From: CAYZBM01 sp964476705
GTDB taxonomy: Bacteria; Pseudomonadota; Alphaproteobacteria; Rickettsiales; UBA6187
Reading direction: 5' to 3'
Assembly: GCA_964476705.1 (NCBI GenBank)
Contig: CAYZBM010000004.1
Coordinates: forward strand, 1-53,655
Length of the DNA stretch: 53,655 nucleotides
The notes under the pieces are model-generated. The model was given only the letters and a program-made list of their open reading frames with translations. It had not been told where the DNA came from and did no database searches. The stretch's first letter is position 1, and every line of letters begins with the position of its first letter. The position numbers were made by a program, and so were the translations under genes. Shown one piece after another: positions 42,071 to 50,395 of this stretch.

Positions 42071-44191
42071 TTAACATCTAGCTGCTACAGCAAGAGGACG
42101 TCCTGGTTGCCATCCCGGTTGACCAGATAAAGGATTATTTTCATCATTTCTATCACCTGCAAGAAGTGGATTACTATGATGCCTATCATATAAATTAGCT
42201 AAATATCCTCTATCACTTGGTTGTTGAGCGGACTCTCCACCTGTTAACCGGTCAAATAATTTATTTTCTAATTTTTCGGCAATTCTTTCATAATTAGTCG
42301 CCTTAGCTTCCAAAGCAGTTGCTTCAGATTTATTCTTCAAAGAATTACCTAATTTTAGTCCGCCATAAACCATGGCAATAATTGCAAGTGGTAATAAAGC
42401 TGGTCCGAGTACCGCTCCTAAACAAGCTAATGGTCCAAATATAGCCAAAGCACCTACAGTTGCAGCAATAGCACCTTTACCAAATTCTGTTTTGGCAGAA
42501 AGCCTATCTGCTTTTTCCCTGCATTTTTCTGCCCTATATTCATTCCTATCAATCTGAGCCTGAACATCTTGTGGATTAGGAGTATATGCAGGAGGAGGAG
42601 TTTGAGAATATCCTGGAGGTGTTGTTTCTGAATGTAACCCCGCACGCATTTTTTCCAATTGTTGACGTCTTGTATCTATTTTAAGTTGGTTTTCTAAGCG
42701 AGTCAACTCATCTTCCGCAGCAAAATCACCACGGCCAAGAGGCGCTTCATGATTAGCTAATCGCTGACTATTTCCCAAATTAAATCTTTCTTCAAAACCA
42801 ATTCTATGATCTATATTATATATTCTTTGACCAATTTCATTAGATTTTTGTTGAGAACTTGCTAAAAGTTTATCTACTTCAACTATTTTTTTAAATGCTG
42901 GCAAAGATTCAAAATTAATTTTTGCGCCTTTAATATCTTTTTCAATTGCAGTTTTTTCTTTTTTATATTCTTTTGATCCTACTACAATATCTTTTCCATT
43001 TTTACCTTTACCAAGTTCTAATTCTTGTAACTTTTTTTGCTTCTCAGCTAAAGCATTGTAAGCAGGTTTATAGGCAGAATTTTCGGTCAGGGCTGCTCTA
43101 AATAATTTAAATTGAGTTTGTTTTTCGTGTATCTTTTCTTGTATTTCTAATAGCTCTCTTCTTTCAGAATTTAAATCTTCTGTTAAATTGTCACTATCTA
43201 CTCGACTATGTGGTAAGGCAGAAAATCTTGCGTAATTAGAATTTATAGTTTTTGTAAAATCTTCAATAATAAGATCGACATTCTTAGGATTTAAAGAGTT
43301 TTCAGCTCTTTTTTCTAACTCTATTTTTCTTGCTTGAGCTTTCGCTTTTCCAGCCATTAATGCAGTTGCCTCGGACCCAGCACGAGGTAATGTAGTATCG
43401 GAATTATATTTGATCTGCGCCTCTAATTCAAATATTTTTTCACTATTAGAATTAAATTGATTCTCTAATTGGTTCATTTCATTAGGAAGATCACTTTGCA
43501 CCACAATAGTCAATTCTGTTGACTTTTTTGTTAATTTTTGAACTTCTAGCTCTTTAGCTTGAATCTCTAAAAGCATATCGTTGTTTCCTAATAACAACAA
43601 TTGTTTTAACTCCAATAAATCATCTGAAGTATATTCGACACCTTTAAATGTAAGAGCATCCCTGATAGCCATCCGAGAATTCGCTATATCATCTCGTAAA
43701 CCTGGCCGTGGATCTGGTACCGAAGGCTTGCCCTTAAAAACAAGAGTATTTTCATCGCTTATTAATCCCCCTAAAATATCAATGGTTTTTTTCTGATCCT
43801 CAACATCATTTAAGCTCGAATCAATCGTTTTTACGTCATTAATATTATCATTAATTCTTTTAGTAAGTTCTCTGGAATCATCACTTAAATCTTGGATTCT
43901 GCCAGAGATTTCTAATAATTCTGATCTTTTATCTTCAAGCACAGATTCTAATCTTTCGTACTCACTTTTTATTTCATTATTCTCTTCTTTAAGTTTTGTT
44001 ACAGCTTGTCCACCACTATGTATCTGGTCTTTTAACTCTGCAACTTCTGCAGCAGCTGCATCGGCTGATTCTATAGCTTCATCATACTTTCCAGCATTAC
44101 TAATTTCTGAAGCAAGTTCTGCTAATTCTGGTGCAACTACACCAACTGCATTATCTTCAAAATATGTCTGAAAAAATTTTGTAAAAGCCAT
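42071..44191 (-). CDS. Coiled-coil protein with C-terminal hydrophobic hairpin (paralogue 2)
   Basis: Residues about 20-130 and 200-520 are predicted coiled coil by composition (for example AAAAEVAELKDQIHS, later KLKEENNEIKSEYERLESVL). A Pro/Tyr/Thr linker (TPPGYSQTPPPAYTPNPQ, about 530) leads to the same C-terminal module as the neighbouring gene: helix (YRAEKCREKADRLSAKTEFG), hydrophobic hairpin at about 573-612, helix (SEATALEAKATNYERIAEKL) and a Gly/Pro/Asn tail. Similarity to the 480-aa protein is in layout and spacing, with modest residue identity. There is no signal peptide. The two genes are 59 bases apart and so form an operon. The function is unknown; an effector or structural role at a membrane is inferred. 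Confidence 0.78.
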   Translation of the reverse strand: MAFTKFFQTYFEDNAVGVVAPELAELASEISNAGKYDEAIESADAAAAEVAELKDQIHSGGQAVTKLKEENNEIKSEYERLESVLEDKRSELLEISGRIQDLSDDSRELTKRINDNINDVKTIDSSLNDVEDQKKTIDILGGLISDENTLVFKGKPSVPDPRPGLRDDIANSRMAIRDALTFKGVEYTSDDLLELKQLLLLGNNDMLLEIQAKELEVQKLTKKSTELTIVVQSDLPNEMNQLENQFNSNSEKIFELEAQIKYNSDTTLPRAGSEATALMAGKAKAQARKIELEKRAENSLNPKNVDLIIEDFTKTINSNYARFSALPHSRVDSDNLTEDLNSERRELLEIQEKIHEKQTQFKLFRAALTENSAYKPAYNALAEKQKKLQELELGKGKNGKDIVVGSKEYKKEKTAIEKDIKGAKINFESLPAFKKIVEVDKLLASSQQKSNEIGQRIYNIDHRIGFEERFNLGNSQRLANHEAPLGRGDFAAEDELTRLENQLKIDTRRQQLEKMRAGLHSETTPPGYSQTPPPAYTPNPQDVQAQIDRNEYRAEKCREKADRLSAKTEFGKGAIAATVGALAIFGPLACLGAVLGPALLPLAIIAMVYGGLKLGNSLKNKSEATALEAKATNYERIAEKLENKLFDRLTGGESAQQPSDRGYLANLYDRHHSNPLLAGDRNDENNPLSGQPGWQPGRPLAVAARC

Positions 44192-44262
44192 AACTCTACT
44201 CCCAAAAAAATTTAAATTCTAATCTCTTTAAATCTAACTAATTATTTAATAAATTTATTATT

Positions 44263-44371
44263 ACTGGATCCTGAATAAAACATAAAGATATGTTTTTCAG
44301 GATATGTAGCATCATAGAAATGATTTAATATATTATTAAACTTTTAGCCAATCATTTCTTGATCTACTATA
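44263..44371 (-). repeat. TATAGTA palindromic repeat, partial copy C (reverse)
   Basis: Read on the minus strand it begins TATAGTAGATCAAGAAAT and carries ATGATGCTACATATCCTGAA and a hairpin of ATCCTGAA...AAACATA with TATGTTTTTCAGGAT, as in copies A and B. The far end is missing. It lies between the 706-aa and 1360-aa genes, in a 716-base gene-free stretch (44192-44907). Nothing recognisable is seen at 44396-44690. Confidence 0.75.
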
Positions 44372-44697
44372 ACTTAAAATACCATACTAATATTACAGTA
44401 ACATTACAATTTGCAATATTCTTTGTTAATATTAGTTAAATTTAAGGGAAAAGAGGCTTTTTAAGGGGAATGATTTTAATTTTCCTGACGAGTTTTTAAG
44501 GGCAATTAAGAGCAAAAAACTAGTTTAATGGCGGATTATAATGGTTTTAGGTGCTTTTAGTATAGTTACCGGCTCTATACGCAAACTAGCTTAAAAGATG
44601 ATTTAGCTGGATTGGGAGGATGGCTAGGGCAAGTTGTTTAAAGAGGCTGTTTTTTAATATTTTACAATATATGTACCCCTAACCTCCTAAAATAACC

Positions 44698-44770
44698 GTC
44701 ATTCAGGTTCTTATCTTTTCCCCAAAATATTTTGGTTGAAAAAGAAAGAGACCTGAACCTTCTTTAAGGC
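44698..44770 (+). repeat. Arm repeat of the GIY-YIG element, copy R3
   Basis: GTCATTCAGGTTCTTATCTT ... GACCTGAACC-TTCTTTAAGGC matches the arms at 37657 and 38239, with a shorter loop (CCCAAAATATTTTGG). The bases after it (to 44818) match the stretch between the left arm and the GIY-YIG stop at 37745-37787. Confidence 0.85.
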
Positions 44771-44818
44771 TTGGAGTAACCTATCAATTTTACTTAAATT
44801 TTGCAACTAAAAAGGATT

Positions 44819-44880
44819 CTACCTAAAAGAAGAAATTTTAGAAAATAAATCCTCCCAATGCGGATTAAAGCTTTCAATTA
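44819..44880 (-). pseudogene. 3' end of a GIY-YIG gene, truncated
   Basis: About 60 bases, starting at the stop codon region, match the last 20 or so codons of the gene at 37788-38084 (stop, then the codons for ...EDLFSK.SSFR) with about five changes. The match ends at 44880, where the sequence becomes AGAAATACTATA (44881-44892), the end of the palindromic repeat family. So a second copy of the cassette existed here and was cut at a repeat junction. Confidence 0.8.
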
Positions 44881-44907
44881 AGAAATACTATAACAACCAA
44901 CCCCACC

Positions 44908-47900
44908 TTATACCTCATTCTCACGAACACCAACTTGCATAACAGCAGCAACATTATCTACCTTAGTTGAAGGTAAATTTTCCATCGCTTCTTCTACAGC
45001 AGATTTAATAGTTTTATCATCCATGCCTTTGGCAAAAGTAAGTGGAAAATGATCTTTACCAGATAGATTATCAAGAGCGCTAAATTTTTTCTCACTTGGA
45101 ATTATAATTTCTTTATCTTTAATCCGATTTGCAGCTTGCTGAATATATGTTTTTGGATCTAAATTATAACTAGCTAAATCTACTTGCTTTGCAATCATTC
45201 CCTGTAAAGATTCATATTTTTTAGGAGTTAAATGGCTTTTATCATATATGGTACCTTGGATATTACTTAAAACTTCAGATAAAATACAACCAGCTACTAG
45301 ATCTTTAGCTATATCAGTTTTTTTATCGGCAGAAGCTTTTTTATATAATTTATTCTCTATAATGCTAGATACAAAACTATCTTGATATTTCTGATCTAAA
45401 TTTGCTAGATTTAAATCTAACATTAAGGCTAATAAATCAGTTTTATTTTCTTCTGTGTTATGTTTTTGATTTATTTGCTCAAATACTTCATTTACCATTC
45501 TTTCTGCCGCATTTTTTTGACCATCTAACTCACGAACTTGCAAGTTACTTTTAGCCAGATCTACAGCTTTACGAATTTTAGTATTAAGATCACTTAAATT
45601 ACCCAAGGTAGTTATCTTATGATTACCACCTATTTTAGCAGTTTTTGTATCTTCTAATATAGAAGAATGCGCAATAACTACGGCTGCTTCATTTAATAAT
45701 TTATCTTCAGTTTCTTTAGTTAAATTAGTTAAATTTGGCGAAACATATAAAACCAGCTCATTATATTTTACTGGATTCATATAATTATTTAGCATTTCAC
45801 CTGGCTTTTTAGGATTTTTATAATTTCCTATTGCATCTTCCTTATCAGCTTTTAACCCTAGTCTAAGCGCTATGGCTTTATTAACTATTTTACTGGCAAG
45901 TTCGAATTGCTCTTCTTTAGATAAAATTTGTGGTTTTGTGTTTTTTGCCGGTTCTGGTTGATTTTTTGTAGCAACCGCTTGTTCTTCATTAACTTGAGCT
46001 ACTTTAGGTGCTAGTGGATTTTCTAATGCTGCTTCTTGGGCTAGAGATGCTGCAACTGGAGCTGGCTCTTCCCTCATTGCAGGGTTAGTATTTTCAGGTC
46101 TCACTACTTCAAGGGGGCCATCTATTTCTAAAACGCTTATATCAACCATATCTCCTATTGATGATATCCCTACAAGATCACTTAATTCTTTTTTATGTTT
46201 ATTATAATATGATTGTGGGTCTTCCAATATACTCATTACAGAAGACTTGTCTTGATTTAGATGATTTACTAAAATATCTACACTAGTTTGTAATTTCTCA
46301 AGCTCCTCCTCAGTATATTCAGTATGTTTTATACCAGCAGTCATTAAATTAATGAGTTTTGTTGCAACATTTTCTACTATATAATCCTTCATTAATTCTT
46401 CTAATGTTTCCTTATGCTCATCAACATATGAATCAACATTATCTAGTATTTTTTTAATTTCTATACTGTTTTTTTCTGCAATATGCTTTCTTATTACAGC
46501 AATTCTAGTTTTATACTCAGAACTGGATTTATCCAATGTAGGATACATATTTTCAATTATTTTTTCCGCAACATGTTGGCAATATTTTGCATTTGCCTCA
46601 TCGATAAAATCAGCGAACGTAACTCTATGTTTACTATTTGTAGTCATAGATCTTATGATAATCTTAGAATCATTTTCGTCGAACCTATAACCATTTCTGC
46701 TCATACTTTGCTTTAAGCTAATTACACGATTAGGATCTATACTAATATTTTTATCTTGCAAATCTGGATTAGTTAGAAATTCATATAAAGCTAAATGTCT
46801 TTCATCTTGTGTAATATTATCTCCATCTATTTCAAGATATTCTACTACATATGGAGCATCTATCATTTCAAGACATTCGCCCATTGTTCTATCTTCTTCT
46901 CTAATCTCGATACGTAAATCTATATTTTTACTTAAGATATTTTGAACTAGTTCAACTGTAGGCATTGTTTCAATATTTTCTACTATATAATCCATAGATC
47001 TATCTAATTGATCAGAAGCTTTACCTTCCTCTAGAGAGATTAATTCTGGAGCTAATTCAGCTAATATCTGGCTAACTTGAGAAATCTTATCTTTGACTCT
47101 TGCTAATTTATCATCATAAGCATTTTCAACATCAACTCCCTTTTCTAAACAAGTTATAGTAAGTAATTCGGCAAGATATTCTTCATTAAATTTTTTATCA
47201 TCATTATTAGGTTTATATTTTCTTCTTAGTTCATCTTTTATTTGAGTATTTGAAGCATATGTTTTTTCCCAGAAATTACATAATTCTATTAAGTTACGTC
47301 TATCTACTAAAATCTCTTCCTGCTCTAGCTGATTTAAACCTTGATCTACTTTATAGGTTCTAACTACATCTTGGACTATCTCGCTAATTCTATCTGCAAG
47401 TAGATTTGGAGTACCCTTTGTTTTTCTATATATATTCTTATTAATAGTAAGGTCACTACTTTTTTTATTTTTAGGGTCCTTAACAGCTATTATATTTTCT
47501 TTTATTTGCTCGCGAATTTTATCTAAAAGCACTCGGTCATTAGTATCAACATCATATTTTTCTAGTTCACCTCTAATAGTTTCTTTTAGAATATCTAATT
47601 TTGCAAATTTAGGTTCTTTAATATTATTTTCTTTTGCTTTATCTAAAACTGAGGCTATGGCGATATATTTGGCAGCTGATCCTGCCTCAGTTGGCTTCCT
47701 AACTAGTTCCTTCATTTTTCTAAGCCCAGTCTTAAGTACTTTTATAGCAGGATTAACTTTTCTCCGCTCAGGAAATTCATCTTCTAAATTCTTCCTATGC
47801 TTAGTTGCTGGACTTTGATTATTAGTTACCGATTTATCAGTTTTACCTGTAAATGTGTTCAATGTTCTTTTTATTTTTTGCCCTACTTCTAAATCTTGTT

Positions 47901-48990
47901 CTTTTTTATCTGCCCGAACTCTTTCTGCTAAATGGTCTAAAGAATAAATATGCTTGCTTGCATCCACAGGTCTAGTATATTCTAGATAAGAAGGATCATT
48001 TTTCTTTGCGGGGACTACTTTAACCCCATAAGACCTTAAGTAACCAGAATATTCTGGAGCTAGAATATCTGCATATCGATTATTCTCACCATTTTCTTCT
48101 TTTGCAATATAACCAAGTTTAATTGTGGATCTGTCATTAACTAGATATCTTATTTTAGCAACATTATCATATCTAACTTGACGATTTTGCTTTAAAAGTT
48201 CATCTATATCAGATTCAGCATTAAAACCTTTTAATAAATCTGCATAATTCTCATCACTAAAAAATACTACATCTTTACAATCTTTAGCTAATTTTAAAGC
48301 AAGCTGGGCTCTTTTGGCTAAAGGTAACTTTTCTAGATCGTTTTTAAAAACTTTATTAATTCTTTGAAAAATAATTTTTGCAGTTCCTTCATTTTCTTTT
48401 CTTACATATTCTACGAATAGTTTCTTATCTAATTTAAAAGAATCTTGGGTTTTTCTTTGATTGTCTGGACTACTTATTTCTAATAAAAAATGTAAATTAT
48501 TACTTAAGGTTAAATTATCTTTTCTTAATAAAGTTCTAACTGCTTTTTCATTATGTAAGTCTAACCATTTACCTTGTAATTCTGTACTAACTAAAGCCAA
48601 AAATTTATCATCTAAACCTAGAGCATTAGCCTTACTATATTTTTGTATTTCATTAGTAATTGTAGTTTTAGAGTTTGAAATAGATCTATCTACTAAGGCT
48701 AATTTTAATTGATTTTGAAATTGTATAACTCTTGATTCTGTATCAGTATTGGTATTAGGCACTAAAGCAATTCTTGCTAACTCCTTAACTGCATTTTTTA
48801 ATTTTCTGGTTAAATTCCATCTAGTAAAAAATCCAGCTTCTGGATTTTCTTTTTTTATATACTGACTTATATCCGAACCAGTACTATTTAAACTAATTTC
48901 ACTTCTTGTTAAACTAGTTTCACTTCTTGTCTTTGCCAACTTCACCGTTATAGGTGCTTTACCGGTTAATCTTGCCCAAAAAGAAGCCAT
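44908..48990 (-). CDS. 1360-residue helical protein of unknown function
   Basis: No known domain is recognised. The protein is highly charged (Lys, Glu, Asp, Asn), rich in predicted helix, and has no signal peptide or membrane segment. Two adjacent 70-residue segments at about 804-872 and 874-943 look like an internal repeat: VAEKIIENM...IRKHIAEKNSIEIKKILD (then SYVDEHKETLEEL) against VATKLINLM...LVNHLNQDKSSVMSILE (then SYYNKHKKELSDL). A Pro/Ala/Glu-rich linker at about 970-1020 (REEPAPVAASLAQEAA) separates the last 340 residues. The N terminus has a Ser/Thr run (TSLTRSEISLNSTGSDIS). GAGG precedes the ATG. Its size, lack of homology and place beside the coiled-coil pair suggest a host-directed or structural protein. 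Confidence 0.72.
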   Translation of the reverse strand: MASFWARLTGKAPITVKLAKTRSETSLTRSEISLNSTGSDISQYIKKENPEAGFFTRWNLTRKLKNAVKELARIALVPNTNTDTESRVIQFQNQLKLALVDRSISNSKTTITNEIQKYSKANALGLDDKFLALVSTELQGKWLDLHNEKAVRTLLRKDNLTLSNNLHFLLEISSPDNQRKTQDSFKLDKKLFVEYVRKENEGTAKIIFQRINKVFKNDLEKLPLAKRAQLALKLAKDCKDVVFFSDENYADLLKGFNAESDIDELLKQNRQVRYDNVAKIRYLVNDRSTIKLGYIAKEENGENNRYADILAPEYSGYLRSYGVKVVPAKKNDPSYLEYTRPVDASKHIYSLDHLAERVRADKKEQDLEVGQKIKRTLNTFTGKTDKSVTNNQSPATKHRKNLEDEFPERRKVNPAIKVLKTGLRKMKELVRKPTEAGSAAKYIAIASVLDKAKENNIKEPKFAKLDILKETIRGELEKYDVDTNDRVLLDKIREQIKENIIAVKDPKNKKSSDLTINKNIYRKTKGTPNLLADRISEIVQDVVRTYKVDQGLNQLEQEEILVDRRNLIELCNFWEKTYASNTQIKDELRRKYKPNNDDKKFNEEYLAELLTITCLEKGVDVENAYDDKLARVKDKISQVSQILAELAPELISLEEGKASDQLDRSMDYIVENIETMPTVELVQNILSKNIDLRIEIREEDRTMGECLEMIDAPYVVEYLEIDGDNITQDERHLALYEFLTNPDLQDKNISIDPNRVISLKQSMSRNGYRFDENDSKIIIRSMTTNSKHRVTFADFIDEANAKYCQHVAEKIIENMYPTLDKSSSEYKTRIAVIRKHIAEKNSIEIKKILDNVDSYVDEHKETLEELMKDYIVENVATKLINLMTAGIKHTEYTEEELEKLQTSVDILVNHLNQDKSSVMSILEDPQSYYNKHKKELSDLVGISSIGDMVDISVLEIDGPLEVVRPENTNPAMREEPAPVAASLAQEAALENPLAPKVAQVNEEQAVATKNQPEPAKNTKPQILSKEEQFELASKIVNKAIALRLGLKADKEDAIGNYKNPKKPGEMLNNYMNPVKYNELVLYVSPNLTNLTKETEDKLLNEAAVVIAHSSILEDTKTAKIGGNHKITTLGNLSDLNTKIRKAVDLAKSNLQVRELDGQKNAAERMVNEVFEQINQKHNTEENKTDLLALMLDLNLANLDQKYQDSFVSSIIENKLYKKASADKKTDIAKDLVAGCILSEVLSNIQGTIYDKSHLTPKKYESLQGMIAKQVDLASYNLDPKTYIQQAANRIKDKEIIIPSEKKFSALDNLSGKDHFPLTFAKGMDDKTIKSAVEEAMENLPSTKVDNVAAVMQVGVRENEV

Positions 48991-49151
48991 AAGTCCTCAT
49001 AAATAATTACTTAAATTACAAAATATTAAAGCCAGTATAGGCTCGAAACCTTAATAAATTATTAAAAGGGATAAGAGATTGATAAAATTTGATTGCTTTG
49101 AAGTGGTTTTTGCCGTAAATAAGCTAAAAAACAATATTATAAGGTTCGCTA

Positions 49152-49724
49152 ATGTCAGTTGAAAATATATTTAACAAATTCCCGGTTTTAGAAGTAAATG
49201 ATGAATATTACTTAAGGCAGATAACCTATGAGGATGCTCAAGATTACTTAGATTATATCTCAAATAAACAGGTTAATCAGTATGTTCCTGATGAGTGCCT
49301 GCCTAAAGATTTAGATCAAGCTAAAAATGAGATTAAATACAATTTAGACCTTTTTCTCTATAAACGCAGTATTTTCTGGTCAGTAACTCGCAAAAAAGAT
49401 AATAAAGTAATTGGTTCTTGCGGGTTTAATTATTGGAGTCGTGATCATAATCGGGCCGAAATTAGCTATGATTTAAATTATGATTTTTGGAATAAAGGTA
49501 TAATGACCGATGTAGTTAAATCTGTTTTAGCTTTTGCCTTTACCCAAATGAAATTACAACGGGTTGAAGCTACTGTTAACCCTAATAATATGGGTTCACT
49601 TAAAGTTTTAAGAAAATGTAATTTCAAAAAAGAAGGTGTGCTGAGGGAGCATAAATTATTGCATGGTAAATTTACTGATGCAATAATTTTATCGTTAATT
49701 AAGCGTGAGTATTTTAACATATAG
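49152..49724 (+). CDS. GNAT-family N-acetyltransferase, RimJ/RimL type
   Basis: The fold signature includes YYLRQITYEDAQDYLDYIS at the start, IFWSVTRKKDNKVIGSCGF in the middle and the acetyl-CoA segment EISYDLNYDFWNKGIMTDVV, then ATVNPNNMGSLKVLRKCNF and KKEGVLREHKL near the end. These fit the group that acetylates ribosomal-protein N termini or other small amines; the substrate cannot be told. Its length (190 aa) is standard. AAGG lies seven bases before the ATG. The gene is followed by a long hairpin at 49730-49783. Confidence 0.9.
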   Translation: MSVENIFNKFPVLEVNDEYYLRQITYEDAQDYLDYISNKQVNQYVPDECLPKDLDQAKNEIKYNLDLFLYKRSIFWSVTRKKDNKVIGSCGFNYWSRDHNRAEISYDLNYDFWNKGIMTDVVKSVLAFAFTQMKLQRVEATVNPNNMGSLKVLRKCNFKKEGVLREHKLLHGKFTDAIILSLIKREYFNI

Positions 49725-49729
49725 TTATA

Positions 49730-49783
49730 TTGGAAAAGAGAATTTAAAAAACTTTTTAAAGTTTTTAAAATTCTCTTTTCCAA
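49730..49783 (+). terminator. Very long palindrome after the GNAT gene
   Basis: Two 26-base arms (TTGGAAAAGAGAATTT... and ...AAATTCTCTTTTCCAA) pair with one mismatch around two bases, 5 bases after the GNAT stop codon. It could end transcripts from either side, though it has no clear T run; it may also be a DNA-level cruciform. Confidence 0.65.
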
Positions 49784-49793
49784 ATGGTTTTGA

Positions 49794-49830
49794 ATTTGTA
49801 AATCTTGGGGCGGCCCATCGATTTACAAAT
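49794..49830. other. Hairpin with GC-rich loop
   Basis: ATTTGTAAATC and GATTTACAAAT form a perfect 11-bp stem around a 15-base loop that contains GGGGCGGCCC, one of the few GC-rich runs in the region. Confidence 0.65.
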
Positions 49831-49837
49831 AATTTTC

Positions 49838-49862
49838 AAAAATGTCCACTGGGCCATTTTTG
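49838..49862 (+). terminator. Hairpin with T run before queF
   Basis: AAAAATGTCC pairs imperfectly with GGGCCATTTTT and ends in a T run, 53 bases before the queF ATG. It could be a terminator or an attenuator in the queF leader. It is too small to be a preQ1 riboswitch that I can confirm. Confidence 0.45.
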
Positions 49863-49914
49863 TTATTAGATTAAAAATAATAATTAAAAAAATAGTTTGG
49901 TAAAATATATAATT

Positions 49915-50370
49915 ATGACCCAAAATAAAGAACTAAACCAGCTAGGCAATAAAGTAGAATTAGCAAGCTCGCCGGATAAAGCTATTATTGAAAAAATAGC
50001 TAATCCCCACTCAGATACTAATTATGTCATCAGATTTAGTTGCCCTGAATTTACTTCACTTTGCCCAGTAACTGGCCAACCTGATTTTGCTCATTTAGTT
50101 ATCGATTATGTGCCTCAAAAATTTATTATCGAAAGTAAAAGCTTAAAATTATTTTTAGGCGCTTTCCGTAACCACGGAGCTTTTCATGAAGATTGTACTA
50201 TATATATAGCTAAACGTTTAATAACTGAGCTAAAACCTTTATGGCTTAGAATTGGTGGTTATTGGTACCCAAGAGGTGGCATCCCTATTGATATTTTTTA
50301 TCAAACTGGCAAATTACCTAAAGATGTTTTTGTGCCTAAACAAAATATTCCGATTTATAAGGCTAGATAG
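49915..50370 (+). CDS. queF: NADPH-dependent preQ0 reductase (7-cyano-7-deazaguanine reductase)
   Basis: This enzyme reduces preQ0 to preQ1 in queuosine synthesis, a tRNA wobble modification. The short (YkvM-like) form has the catalytic Cys50 in SLCPVTGQPDFAHL, with Asp57 as proton donor, and the QueF motif ESKSLKLFLGAFRNHGAFHE, which carries the NADPH-binding residues and an essential Glu. Its length (151 aa) is typical. I chose ATG 49915; a TTG at 49897 is in frame but has no support. Other que genes are not in the window. Confidence 0.95.
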   Translation: MTQNKELNQLGNKVELASSPDKAIIEKIANPHSDTNYVIRFSCPEFTSLCPVTGQPDFAHLVIDYVPQKFIIESKSLKLFLGAFRNHGAFHEDCTIYIAKRLITELKPLWLRIGGYWYPRGGIPIDIFYQTGKLPKDVFVPKQNIPIYKAR

Positions 50371-50395
50371 TTTGTTACAAAAGAATATCTTACAA

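Noticed and set aside
42372..42645. Two short frames over the hydrophobic hairpin of the 706-aa protein
   Set aside because: Both are out-of-frame shadows of a protein with a clear ribosome site and consistent layout.
44460..44690. Possible decayed gene between copy C and arm R3
   Set aside because: All frames stop within about 15 codons and no protein similarity is apparent.
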